The notes under the pieces are model-generated. The model saw nothing but the letters and a program-made list of their open reading frames with translations, searched no databases and was not told where the DNA came from. Shown piece after piece: positions 25,702 to 34,770 of a stretch of DNA of 64,000 nucleotides. The position numbers and the translations under genes were made by a program. The stretch is from DATLMR01 sp035634255 (lineage in GTDB: Bacteria; Acidobacteriota; Blastocatellia; UBA7656). The stretch lies in NCBI GenBank assembly GCA_035634255.1, contig DASQDI010000063.1, positions 1 through 64,000 of the forward strand. Reading direction: 5' to 3'. Every line of letters begins with the position of its first letter. The first letter of the stretch is position 1.

Positions 25702-27255
25702 CTATAATTTTTCCGAGACCGATTTCCCCTGCATGAAGAGCAGGAGGTAATCGCGCCCGCCGGCCTTCGAATCCGTGCCGGACATGTTGAAGCCTCCGAA
25801 CGGGTGGACATCGACCAGAGCCCCGGTGCATTTGCGATTCAGGTACAGATTACCCACGTGAAAATCCCTGCGCGCCTGTTCCAGCCTCTTCCGGTCGCCC
25901 GAATAGAGCGCGCCCGTGAGCCCGAACTGCGTGTTGTTGGCTATGTCGAGCGCTGAGTCGAAGTCTTTCGCGCGGAACGTAGCTAGAACGGGGCCGAATA
26001 TCTCCTCTTGCGAGATTCGCGCCATCGGGTCCACCTCCCCGATGACCGTGGGCTGAATGAACCAGCCCCCGTTGTGCGCTTCGAGGCGGTCGCCCCCGGT
26101 GATGACGGTCCCCTCGCCCTTCCCGACCTGGATGTAATTGAGGATCGATTCGTACGCGCTCTTGCTCGCGACCGGCCCCATCCAATTGCCCTGATCTTTG
26201 ACCGGGCCGACCTTGATCTTCGCGGTCCGGCTCGCGACCCTCTCCATCACCTCGTCGTAGACCGGGTCTACGACGACGAGGCGCGAGCAGGCCGAGCACT
26301 TCTGCCCGGAGAAGCCGAAGGCCGAGACGACCGCGCCTTCGACCGCGGCCTCGATGTCGGCCGTCTCGTCTATGATGATCGTGTCCTTTCCGCCCATCTC
26401 GGCCACGACGCGCTTGATCCATAGCTGGCCCTCGGCCGTCTTGGCGGCGAGCTCATTGATGTGGAGGCCGACCTCCTTCGAGCCGGTGAAGGCGATGAAC
26501 CGGGTCCGGGCGTTGCCCACGAGGTAGTCCCCGATGCGGCCGCCGCTGCCGGGCAGGAAGTTGACGACTCCGGGCGGGAGCGACGCCTCTTCGAGAATCT
26601 CCATGAATTTGGCCGCGATTATGGGGCTGTCGCTCGACGGCTTGAGTATGACGGTGTTGCCGGTGACGACCGAGGCGAGCGTCATCCCCGCCATGATCGC
26701 CAGGGGGAAGTTCCAGGGGGGTATGACGACCCCGACCCCGAGAGGTATGTAGTGAAGCTCGTTCTCCTCGCCTTCGAGCGGGGTGAGGGGCTGCTCGCGG
26801 CTGTAGCGGATCATCTCGCGCGCGTAGAACTCCGCGAAGTCGATGGCCTCGGCCACGTCCCCGTCGGCCTCGGCCCACGACTTCCCGACTTCGAGCACGA
26901 CCCAGGCCGAGAGCTCCGCCTTGCGCTTCCTCATGATCGACGCGACGTTGAGCAGGTAGCGGGCGCGCACGACGGGGTCCACGTTCTTCCACTCTTTGAA
27001 AGCGGCCGTGGCCTCCTCGATGGCTTTGTCGGCCAGGTCGACCGTCGCCTTGTGGACCTGCCCGACGACTTCGTCATAATTCGAAGGGTTGGGCGACGTG
27101 AGAAGGTCTCCGGTCGTGTATCGTTCGCCCCCAATGATGAGCGGGTACTCGCGCCCCAGCTGGGACTCGACGTTCGACAGGGCCTCGCGGAACAGGGCGG
27201 CATTCTGCTCGCTCGAAAAATCGGTGAACGGCTCGTTTTTAAATGGCGGAAGCAT
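25702..27255 (-). CDS. pruA: L-glutamate gamma-semialdehyde (delta-1-pyrroline-5-carboxylate) dehydrogenase
   Basis: A 517-residue NAD-dependent aldehyde dehydrogenase that oxidises glutamate semialdehyde to glutamate, the second step of proline catabolism. Visible are the NAD-site motif IPPWNFPLAIMAGM, the TGSKEVG loop, the catalytic Glu in AEMGGKD and the catalytic Cys in FSGQKCSACSR. The C-terminal PFGGFNMSGTDSKAGGRDYLLLFMQGKSVSEKL is typical of the stand-alone RocA/PruA type. The proline dehydrogenase partner is not in the window. ATG is preceded by GAAAGGAAAG. Confidence 0.93.
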   Translation of the reverse strand: MLPPFKNEPFTDFSSEQNAALFREALSNVESQLGREYPLIIGGERYTTGDLLTSPNPSNYDEVVGQVHKATVDLADKAIEEATAAFKEWKNVDPVVRARYLLNVASIMRKRKAELSAWVVLEVGKSWAEADGDVAEAIDFAEFYAREMIRYSREQPLTPLEGEENELHYIPLGVGVVIPPWNFPLAIMAGMTLASVVTGNTVILKPSSDSPIIAAKFMEILEEASLPPGVVNFLPGSGGRIGDYLVGNARTRFIAFTGSKEVGLHINELAAKTAEGQLWIKRVVAEMGGKDTIIIDETADIEAAVEGAVVSAFGFSGQKCSACSRLVVVDPVYDEVMERVASRTAKIKVGPVKDQGNWMGPVASKSAYESILNYIQVGKGEGTVITGGDRLEAHNGGWFIQPTVIGEVDPMARISQEEIFGPVLATFRAKDFDSALDIANNTQFGLTGALYSGDRKRLEQARRDFHVGNLYLNRKCTGALVDVHPFGGFNMSGTDSKAGGRDYLLLFMQGKSVSEKL

Positions 27256-27542
27256 GGGTCTTTCCTTTCTCGAAATGTTCGGCTTGTTTAATCATAAAAG
27301 GTATCAATCGTAATCTGCCCGCGTCAACTACACGTTTGCCCGTCGGGCGCGGCGGGGCGTGGTACGGGGCGGTGCTCGCGATCATCACAAAAAAATTAGA
27401 AACCTGACGGGCCTCCCGGCAGTTACATTATTCGTAATGGAAAGTGAAAAGAGAGATTTGGTATAGTTGACGGGTAAGGCCCGAAGGTGTGTCAGGTCAG
27501 GTTAGACTCTCACTCGTTAATCAAGTCGAAGGGGTATAGGTT

Positions 27543-28877
27543 TTGAGAACAGTTCATGGCTCCCGGTTGCATCGGTTCATCTCACTCTCGATCTTAATCG
27601 CTCTGGCCCTCTCCCCCGCGTCGGGCGGCGCGGTGAACGGGGCGAGCGCCGCAGGCGTCGCCCGAGGCGCGTACCGCGCGCCGGACTCGCTCTCGCTCGA
27701 AGACCGTCTGGAAGTCTTCGAAGAGGTCTGGTCCGAGATCGACGAGAAGTATTACGACCCCGGCTTCAACGGCGTCAACTGGAAGGCCGTGCGGGAGAAG
27801 TTTCGCCCGATGGTGAGCGGCAAGGGGAGCGACGAGGACTTCTACCGCCTCTTGAAGCAGATGGTCGGGGAGCTGAAAGACGCCCACACTCGCTTTCATA
27901 CTCCGCGCGAGAGGAAGGAGCGCGAGCAGCTCCAGGCCGTGAGCGCCGGGATCACCCTCTTCGAAGTCGAGGGGCAGCCCGTCATCACCGGCATCGACCC
28001 CATGTCCGAAGCCGCGAAGGCGGGCGTCGAGGCCGGGATGATCGTAGAGACGATCAACGGCTCCCCGATCTCCGACATCCTGCGAGACACGAGGACGAAG
28101 ATCGGCGGCTCGTCTTCGGACAGGGCCGTGCGGCTACGCACCTACCGGAGGGTGATCGACGGGGAGGCGGATACGCCCCTGCGACTGGGCCTCAGGACGG
28201 CGGACGGCAGGGCCTTAAACGTCGAGCTCATGCGCCGCGTGGTCTCCGACGGGGCGAGGGTGACTTCCCGGAGGCTGCCCTCGGGGTACGGCTACATAAA
28301 ACTCAACCTTTGGAAGTCGCCGATCCACAAGGAATTCAGGAATGCTTTGAGGCAATTGAGCGACACGCCCGGATTGATCGTGGACCTGCGCGGGAATCCC
28401 GGAGGCGAAGTAAACGAGGTCCTTAAGATCGCGGGCTACTTCTTCAACGCGCGCGTGCCCTTCGGCAGGTTCCTCACGCGTTCGGGAAAAAGCCTCGACC
28501 TCTTCACCGGCAAAGACGACGAGAGGGCGTATAACGGCTCGGTCGTGATCCTCATTAACGAAGCGTCGGGGAGCGGCTCGGAGATGTTCTCGGGAGTGTT
28601 GCAGGAGAACGGGAGGGCCATCGTCATCGGGAGGCAAAGCTGCGGGTGCCTGCTCGGGATCGCGAGGTTCCGAAAGGTGAAAGGCGGGGGAGAGATCGCG
28701 ATAAGCGAGCTTGGGTACACGTCTCCGGGGGGCCGGACGCTCGAAGGGGCGGGCGTGATGCCGAACGGCGAGATCACCCTCAGGATTTCAGACCTTCAGA
28801 GAGGGAGGGACATCGCGGTCGAGGAGGCCGAAAACACCCTCCGCTCCGCCATCAGAAGCTCAAGCGGATCGCGCTGA
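27543..28877 (+). CDS. S41-family (C-terminal processing) peptidase, exported
   Basis: A 444-residue protein starting with TTG after AAGGGGTATAGG. Signal peptide, then an N-terminal helical region (EEVWSEIDEKYYDPGFNGVNW), a PDZ domain at about 135-230 (TGIDPMSEAAKAGVEAGMIVETINGSPI) and the S41 protease core. The serine lies in NEASGSGSEMFSG (residues 339-351), matching the NEGSASASEI motif. The position of the usual CtpA lysine (FGKG) reads SCGCLLG (368-374), as in a subgroup with Cys there. The dyad may therefore differ from Escherichia coli Prc. Expected role is periplasmic cleavage of C-termini. Single gene. Confidence 0.88.
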   Translation: MRTVHGSRLHRFISLSILIALALSPASGGAVNGASAAGVARGAYRAPDSLSLEDRLEVFEEVWSEIDEKYYDPGFNGVNWKAVREKFRPMVSGKGSDEDFYRLLKQMVGELKDAHTRFHTPRERKEREQLQAVSAGITLFEVEGQPVITGIDPMSEAAKAGVEAGMIVETINGSPISDILRDTRTKIGGSSSDRAVRLRTYRRVIDGEADTPLRLGLRTADGRALNVELMRRVVSDGARVTSRRLPSGYGYIKLNLWKSPIHKEFRNALRQLSDTPGLIVDLRGNPGGEVNEVLKIAGYFFNARVPFGRFLTRSGKSLDLFTGKDDERAYNGSVVILINEASGSGSEMFSGVLQENGRAIVIGRQSCGCLLGIARFRKVKGGGEIAISELGYTSPGGRTLEGAGVMPNGEITLRISDLQRGRDIAVEEAENTLRSAIRSSSGSR

Positions 28878-28941
28878 GAAGAATTGAATGCTGCGGGAGG
28901 GGAGTCACTTAGACCGCCCCCCCGCACCGCCCCCCGTCATC

Positions 28942-31632
28942 TCACTTCCGGGCCTTCGGAAAACTGATAAGGTTCGCGACCAGCCTGTAAGCGCCGGGCA
29001 CGCCCTCCGGTAATTGCCTGAACCACGCGATGGGCGAGTAGATGTAGTAACCCTTCCCGTACTGCGCTATCAATTCCCCGCCCTGCTTCGGTTCCTCTCC
29101 GGGGTCGTTGCTCGCGATGAGCGGCTTGAACTGCGGGTCCCACTCGGCCATGAAATAGGCCCCGCGCTCCTGAACCCACCCTTCGAAATCTTTATCCGTT
29201 ATCTTATTCGGGAAGTTGAAGAGGGGGTGCGCGGGGTCGAGTATGCGTACGGACGCCCTCTCATCGGTCACGCGGTCCGGCACTCGATTCATCTTCAGTT
29301 TATAAGGGGCGAAGTCGCCCGCCGCGTACTCGTTCTTGTTGTACTGGACTATGAGGGTCCCCCCGTTGCGGACGTACTCAAGAAGCCTCGCGTTCTGCGC
29401 GACGATGTCGGGCCTGACTTCGTAGACCCTTATGCCGGTCACGATAACGTCGTAACGCCCAAGGTCGCCCGTCGCGAGCTCGCGCGGGTCGATGAGGCTG
29501 AGGTCGACTCCCAGGCGTTTGACCGCGTTGGGGAAATCGTCCCCCGCGCCTTCGATGAACCCGACCTTGAGTCCGGGCGCGACCTTCACATCGACCGGCA
29601 GCACGCGGGCCCGCGCGCTTTGCGGGATGAAGCGGGGCTCGATGTGGGGGTATGAGACGACCTGATAACCCGAGGTGAAGCCCCGCCCTCCGGCGCGGGC
29701 TTCGGCCGAGACGGAGATGTCCCTCGCGCTGAAGGAAGGCGGCACCTGCACTTTAAACGTGTGGCTCGCTCGCTCGCCCTCCCGCTTGAGGTCGAAGGCG
29801 ACCGCGGGCGGGGTCACGGCCCACCCGTCGCCGCCGGAGACCGAGAGCTCTCCGCGAGAGCCGTCCTTAGAGTTGTTGGTCAGGCTGGCCGTGACCTCAA
29901 GCGTGACGGGATTCGCGGAGGTCGGGAAGATCAGCCTCGCGGGGGACAGCGTGACGGAGACGGCGGGGGCCACCTTGAGCTCTCGCCGAATCTCGCCCAG
30001 AGCCTTGTCGGCGAACCTGTACTCCACCGGCTGATTGACCAGCACCTTCTGCCCGTTTACGGTCAGCGTAACCTGCGCGACGAGAGGAAAGGGCGCGTTC
30101 GGCTCGATGCCGGTCCGCCCCTCTCCGGGAACGAACATATCGCCTCTGCGGGGGTTTTTGAGCCAGTACGGCCCGGACGGCTCAGCGTCTTTCGGGACGG
30201 TGATGTTGTAATTCGCCCGCGTCATTGTGCGGCCATCCGCGTCGGCGGAGGTCTGATCTATGGCTTTAACTTCCCACCCTTCGGGGTGAGAAAAACGCGC
30301 CGCCTCAAGCTTAGCGGATGGGTTCGTATAGGCGGTCAGGGTCACGCGCAGGAGCTGGCCGGGGGTCACAACGTCATCGTCCGCGATGCAATCGATGACT
30401 ATGCCCTCCGCGCCGGCGAGCGCGGCCATGTAATCCTTCTCTTTTTCCGCGAGGGTGAATTTCACGTCGTAAAGGTCGGCCTCGGGGCCCGACGCCGCGT
30501 CGATCATCTCGCGGGCTTCGACGATCCTCTTCAGGCCGCGGGCGATGATAGGGCTCAGGGCCGAGGGCGCGAGGGGGTTGAAATTTTTCTTCGCCTCGTC
30601 CGCCGCCTGCTGCGCGTCCTGAAGCGCCGCCCGAAGGCGCGAGGCCGTTTCGTTCCCCATGCCCGCCGCGACCGCCGACGCATGGATCGCCATCAGGCCG
30701 GTGCCGATGCCATCGAATATGTCCCGCTCCTGCCCCTCCGCCTGGACGGACGATTCGAGCAGCTTGAGGCGCGAGTAATGCGGGCCCTTCTGCTGAAGCG
30801 CGCCCTGATCCTGCGACCTGTGCATGCTGCGGCCTTCCATCGCGATCTCGTAATAACTGCGGCCGAAGAGCGGGTCGTAGCTGCCGGTGTTGATTAGAAG
30901 AATGCCGGGCGCGGGCTTTGCGCCATCCGCGCGCCGCTCGGGGTCACGCGCGTAGAGCTTCAGGGCCTTCCATGGGCGCAGGCCGGAGGCGATCTGCTCG
31001 GGGAAGCGCGACGGGTCGGCGGCGGCTTTATAGGCTTCGACCGTCAGGTAGCCCGCGGCCTGATGGTGGCCGTGCCCGTCGCTCGGAGTCCCGCTCCATT
31101 GCGAGACGATCACCAGGGGGCGGAAGGTGCGGATGACGCGCACCATGTCCCCGAGCACGGCTTCCCGGTCCCATTTTGCGAGCGCCTCGTCGCGGGCTTT
31201 GCTGAACCCGAAATCGAAGGCGCGGGAGAAGAACTGCTGCGCCCCATCGAGCCTGCGGGCCGACATCATCTCTTCGGTCCTTATGACCCCGAGCGCTTCG
31301 AATAATTCCGGCCCGATCAGGTTCTGCCCCCCGTCGCCCCGCGTGAGCGAGAGGTAAGCCGTCCTCGCCTGCCTGCCTCGGGCGAGGTAAGCGAGCAGGC
31401 CGCTGTCCTCGTCGTCCGGGTGAGCGCCCGTGTGCAGGACGCTCGCGACGACTCCGAGGCGGTTGATCGCCTGCCCGAGGGCCGCCGCCCCGCGGTCTAT
31501 CGAGACGCCCTGGCCGCCCCCTGCCTTCGCGGGGGCGAGCGGCCTCGCGGGCAAAGTTATTACGCCGAACGAAAAAAAGACTACCAACGCGAGAGCAACA
31601 GGCGCGATCTTACGTGAACGCTTTGACACCAT
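28942..31632 (-). CDS. Large exported PIG-L/LmbE-family deacetylase-like protein
   Basis: An 896-residue protein starting at the ATG at 31632, with AGGAGG five bases upstream; a longer frame to 31893 runs through the promoter region and is not supported. A signal peptide (KIAPVALALVVFFSFGVI) is followed by a PIG-L domain at about 40-290. Its zinc-binding signature is AHPDDED, with GDGGQN, RTEEMMSARRLDG and DGHGHHQAAG. This fold removes N-acetyl groups from GlcNAc-type sugars. The rest contains beta-sandwich, NPCBM/CARDB-like domains and a C-terminal class I glutamine-amidotransferase-like fold (YDVIVTGIRVYEVRPDIVAQN). Substrate unknown; a cell-surface glycan is likely. Confidence 0.88.
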   Translation of the reverse strand: MVSKRSRKIAPVALALVVFFSFGVITLPARPLAPAKAGGGQGVSIDRGAAALGQAINRLGVVASVLHTGAHPDDEDSGLLAYLARGRQARTAYLSLTRGDGGQNLIGPELFEALGVIRTEEMMSARRLDGAQQFFSRAFDFGFSKARDEALAKWDREAVLGDMVRVIRTFRPLVIVSQWSGTPSDGHGHHQAAGYLTVEAYKAAADPSRFPEQIASGLRPWKALKLYARDPERRADGAKPAPGILLINTGSYDPLFGRSYYEIAMEGRSMHRSQDQGALQQKGPHYSRLKLLESSVQAEGQERDIFDGIGTGLMAIHASAVAAGMGNETASRLRAALQDAQQAADEAKKNFNPLAPSALSPIIARGLKRIVEAREMIDAASGPEADLYDVKFTLAEKEKDYMAALAGAEGIVIDCIADDDVVTPGQLLRVTLTAYTNPSAKLEAARFSHPEGWEVKAIDQTSADADGRTMTRANYNITVPKDAEPSGPYWLKNPRRGDMFVPGEGRTGIEPNAPFPLVAQVTLTVNGQKVLVNQPVEYRFADKALGEIRRELKVAPAVSVTLSPARLIFPTSANPVTLEVTASLTNNSKDGSRGELSVSGGDGWAVTPPAVAFDLKREGERASHTFKVQVPPSFSARDISVSAEARAGGRGFTSGYQVVSYPHIEPRFIPQSARARVLPVDVKVAPGLKVGFIEGAGDDFPNAVKRLGVDLSLIDPRELATGDLGRYDVIVTGIRVYEVRPDIVAQNARLLEYVRNGGTLIVQYNKNEYAAGDFAPYKLKMNRVPDRVTDERASVRILDPAHPLFNFPNKITDKDFEGWVQERGAYFMAEWDPQFKPLIASNDPGEEPKQGGELIAQYGKGYYIYSPIAWFRQLPEGVPGAYRLVANLISFPKARK

Positions 31633-31949
31633 TCGCCTCCTGAAAGGTTCTCCGAGAGTTAAACCGCCCGGCAGTCCATAAGCATGAAGCGCGGGGATAA
31701 ATCTCGGCCACTCGGTCCCATCCGTATAATGATTTCGAGCCGGGCCTATTGAGTTTATAGCAAAACTCCCCCGGCGATGAAATCGGTTCAAGAATTTCGG
31801 GGGATAAGCGCCCGCGTTGATTGACTGAGACATTGACTGATGTAAGGGCGCGCCAATAGAATAACCCGGTCTGATCGGCTTCCAGGCTTTCAAAAGGATC
31901 GACGCGCGGCGCCCGTGCCCGAGACCCGGTTTGATTCAGGGAGGTTTTG
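31633..31949. other. 317-bp intergenic region between divergent genes
   Basis: It separates the PIG-L gene from the symporter unit. Besides the ribosome-binding sites at both edges (AGGAGG near 31640 for the minus gene, GGGAGG at 31939-31944 for the plus gene), I see no clear hairpin or operator. The promoters of both units must lie here. Confidence 0.5.
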
Positions 31950-32087
31950 ATGGCGGATGATAAAGACGATGACGAGCCTTTGAACTTCTGGCATGGGTGG
32001 AAGGGGCTCTACATTTTCCTGCTAGTATACGGGGTGCTCCAAATCCTTCTCCTTTACATCTTCACGCGAGTCTTTAATCGACCATAA
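31950..32087 (+). CDS. 45-residue membrane protein, probable small partner of the symporter
   Basis: A small gene that length cut-offs would miss. ATG at 31950 follows GGGAGGTTTTG. The protein has an acidic N-terminus (MADDKDDDEPLNFWHGWKG), then one hydrophobic helix, about residues 20-39 (LYIFLLVYGVLQILLLYIF), and a basic tail (TRVFNRP). Its TAA stop overlaps the ATG of the sodium:solute symporter (TAATG at 32085-32089), so translation is coupled. Small membrane proteins coupled to SSS transporters are known (for example DUF4212 or DUF485 proteins with acetate/lactate-type carriers). This one is shorter, with one helix, and I cannot assign it to those families. Confidence 0.8.
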   Translation: MADDKDDDEPLNFWHGWKGLYIFLLVYGVLQILLLYIFTRVFNRP

Positions 32088-33799
32088 TGAGAATAGGTGA
32101 CTGGATAGTCTTCATCGCGTACCTCGCCGGGACTATGGCTCTCGGGGTCTGGAAGAGCCGCAAAGGCGCTGACATGGAATCCTACTACATGGGGAACCGC
32201 AGCATCCCGTGGTGGGCCGTGGGGCTTTCGGTGATGGCGACTCAGGCGAGCGCGATCACGTTCATCGGCACGACCGGGCAGGCGTTCAGCGACGGCATGC
32301 GGTTCATTCAGGTCTACCTGCCCCTGCCGATAGTCGTCATAGTGCTCTGCGTCAGCTTCATCCCCTTCTTCTACCGCGCGAAGGTCTACACGGCTTACGA
32401 GTACCTCGAACGGCGGTTCGACACCAAGACCAGAGCCCTCACGAGCTTCCTGTTCCAGTGCTCGCGAGGCATGTCGGTCGGCATCGTGCTTTACGCCCCT
32501 TCGGTCGTGCTGTCGGCGATACTGGGCTGGCGCGAGTTCCCCACGATACTGCTGATGGGCGCGACCACGCTCGTCTACACGGCCTTCGGCGGCGTGCGCG
32601 CGGTGGTCTGGACCGACACCATGCAGATGATCCTGATGTTTTTGGGCGTCTTCGTCGGCCTTTACCTGGTAATCGGGGGGCTGCCGGATTCTGTGGGGGT
32701 CTCCGACGCCGTCTACCTCGGGGGCGTGACGAATCACTGGAACGCCATCGATTTATCCTTCGACCTCGAAAACAGGTACTCCCTGCTCGCCGGCCTGCTC
32801 GGGGGGTTCTTCCTGATGCTATCGTATTTCGGCGCGGACCAGAGCCAGGTGCAGAGGTACATAACCGCGCGGTCCCTGAAGGAGAGCCGCATCTCGATGG
32901 TGATGACCGCCATCCTGAAAGTGCCGATGCAGTTCCTCATCCTCGCCACCGGCGTCTTCCTCCTGATCTTTTACCAGTTCGAGCGGCCCCCGGTATTCTT
33001 CAACCCGACCGAAGTCCGGAGGGTGGAGAGCGGCCCGGCCAGTGCGCAGTTTCAAGGCGCGAAAGATGTCTTCGATCAGGCATTCGAGAGGCGGAAGGAG
33101 GTCGGCCTGCGGCTCCTGGAAGCAAGGCGCGCGGGCGACCCGGCGGAGATAGAGAGGCTGCTGTCGGAGTACGGCGAGAGCGACAGGCAGGTCCTCACGG
33201 CCCGAAGGCAGGCGGGCGAGGTGGTCAGGGCCGCGACCGGGGCGGTGAGCGACGTTAATTATATCTTCCCCTCTTTCCTGCTGAAGTACGTCCCGGTCGG
33301 GATGCTGGGCCTCATGATCTCGGTCATCTTCGCCGCCGCCATGTCTTCGATCTCTTCCGAGATAGCCGCGCTCTCCAGCGCGTCTATGGTCGATTATTAC
33401 AAGCGGTTCTTTAAGAAGGACGCCTCGGAGCGCCACTACTGGCGCGCGGGCCAGCTCACGACCGTTTTCTGGGGGATCTTCGCCACCCTCTTCGCGATCT
33501 ACGCGGGCAGGCTCGGCACCTCGCTCATAGAGACCGTGAACACCGTGGGCTCGCACTTCTACGGGCCGATACTCGGGGTCTTCCTCCTCGCCTTCCTCGT
33601 CAAGAGATCGAACGGGCACGGGGCATTCTTCGGAGTGGTCGCGGGCATGCTGACCGTGGCCTACGTGAGCTGGCAGACGCAGATCTCATGGCTCTATTAC
33701 AACGCCATCGGCCCGTTCGTGGTCCTCGTCGTCGGCACGATTGTGAGCCTTCTGGCCCCTAAAGACGGGAAGCCCGCTGAGCGGGCTTCGGACCAGTGA
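32087..33799 (+). CDS. Sodium:solute symporter (SSS family)
   Basis: A 570-residue transporter with about 13 hydrophobic helices in the LeuT-type fold. Family features are SMESYYMGNRSIPWWAVGLSVMATQASAITFIG at the N-terminus and the QSQVQRYITARSLKESR motif after a GADQ segment. Later comes the SSIS(S)EIAALSSASMVDYYKRF helix, which supplies sodium-site serines. An unusual insert of about 100 mostly charged residues (about 300-400, FNPTEVRRVESG to RAATGAV) interrupts the helices and probably faces the cytoplasm or periplasm as a coiled hairpin. The substrate is unknown; relatives carry sugars, sialic acid or carboxylates. It follows a 45-codon gene with overlapping stop and start. Confidence 0.93.
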   Translation: MRIGDWIVFIAYLAGTMALGVWKSRKGADMESYYMGNRSIPWWAVGLSVMATQASAITFIGTTGQAFSDGMRFIQVYLPLPIVVIVLCVSFIPFFYRAKVYTAYEYLERRFDTKTRALTSFLFQCSRGMSVGIVLYAPSVVLSAILGWREFPTILLMGATTLVYTAFGGVRAVVWTDTMQMILMFLGVFVGLYLVIGGLPDSVGVSDAVYLGGVTNHWNAIDLSFDLENRYSLLAGLLGGFFLMLSYFGADQSQVQRYITARSLKESRISMVMTAILKVPMQFLILATGVFLLIFYQFERPPVFFNPTEVRRVESGPASAQFQGAKDVFDQAFERRKEVGLRLLEARRAGDPAEIERLLSEYGESDRQVLTARRQAGEVVRAATGAVSDVNYIFPSFLLKYVPVGMLGLMISVIFAAAMSSISSEIAALSSASMVDYYKRFFKKDASERHYWRAGQLTTVFWGIFATLFAIYAGRLGTSLIETVNTVGSHFYGPILGVFLLAFLVKRSNGHGAFFGVVAGMLTVAYVSWQTQISWLYYNAIGPFVVLVVGTIVSLLAPKDGKPAERASDQ

Positions 33800-33861
33800 G
33801 GAACGGTTACGATCATGCTCGGGCCTTTGATGGAGATTCGCCTAGCTTAGTCGAACATCTC

Positions 33862-34770
33862 TCACCTGCGCCTCTGGTTGTTCTGCTGAAGGTTGTTCTG
33901 CGGGAGGCTGTTGCCCCCGCCGCCGGGCGGAGGGATGTAGATGAATACCCAGTCTTCGTACTCGGTCAGGCCGTAAAGAGTGCGTACCGCGGTACCTTTC
34001 AGCTTGGGGGCCACGCCGACGATGGGGACGTTGTTGGGGCCGTTTTGAAAAAGGTGAGCTAACGGATCATTCACGCGCTCGCCATCGTCGTCTTCGTCCT
34101 CGTCGTCCTCATCTTCGTCGTCTTCGTCGTCCTCGTCTTCGTCGTCTTCGTCGTCCTCATCATCCGGCTCGTTCTCCTTCTCCCCGTTGTCGTTCGGGGC
34201 CCTCGTTCCCGCGGGCCCGCTGGGCGAAGTCCCGCTCGGAAAGCTGGTGGAGCCCTGCCTGAACGCGCCCCCGCTGGTGGGAGGCCCGGCGATTGCCATG
34301 AGTCGAATGTCAATCGGCATCTGGTTCACCAGTGAATAAGCCTGTAGCACTTTCATGATGCGGGGGTCGTAAGCGCGAACCGGCTCCCACTCGATGCCCG
34401 TCATCGGGTCGATCATGGCCGAGGGGCGGACGAACTTGATCTCGTTCACGCCGATGGTCACGCCGTCGCGCAGCTTCTTCAGGTCGGTGAGATAGCCGTA
34501 AGGCATCGGCGAGCGGAGCTGGACCACGACCCTGTCGCTCCGATTCCCGAGGTTGTAGTACCGCGCGATGGCTTCGGCCATCACATGGCCGCGGTAGATC
34601 ATCTCGGCCTCTTTATCGCGCTGCACCTGAAACTGAACGTTCGGGACGACCGTGGAGGAGAGGGTGATTCCGAGGATCGCGAGGGCGAGTATCAACCCGA
34701 GGAGGGCCCACCCCTCTTCCCCGTCCGCGCGGCCGCGCCCGCCGGCTCTCTGAGTGAGTCGTCGCATCAT
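33862..34770 (-). CDS. GspG/PilA-like pseudopilin with an acidic low-complexity insert
   Basis: A 302-residue protein. A type IV prepilin-like N-terminus is present: a basic leader, then GEEGWALLGLILALAILGITLSSTVVP, where mature type II pseudopilins have the G/F-T-L-I-E helix. The helix continues as QRDKEAEMIYRGHVMAEAIARYY. The globular part is Pro/Gly-rich. Residues about 205-235 form an almost pure Asp/Glu tract encoded by GAxGAx repeats. The ATG at 34770 overlaps the TGA of the preceding gene (ATGA), so the pair is coupled. A longer frame reaching 35538 runs antisense-free through the upstream gene and is not real. Fourth gene of the pil-like operon; role in pilus or secretion assembly inferred. 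Confidence 0.75.
   Translation of the reverse strand: MMRRLTQRAGGRGRADGEEGWALLGLILALAILGITLSSTVVPNVQFQVQRDKEAEMIYRGHVMAEAIARYYNLGNRSDRVVVQLRSPMPYGYLTDLKKLRDGVTIGVNEIKFVRPSAMIDPMTGIEWEPVRAYDPRIMKVLQAYSLVNQMPIDIRLMAIAGPPTSGGAFRQGSTSFPSGTSPSGPAGTRAPNDNGEKENEPDDEDDEDDEDEDDEDDEDEDDEDEDDDGERVNDPLAHLFQNGPNNVPIVGVAPKLKGTAVRTLYGLTEYEDWVFIYIPPPGGGGNSLPQNNLQQNNQRRR

Noticed and set aside
31633..31893. An 87-codon N-terminal extension of the PIG-L gene
   Set aside because: The extension has atypical codons and no ribosome-binding site, whereas AGGAGG and a signal peptide mark the ATG at 31632.
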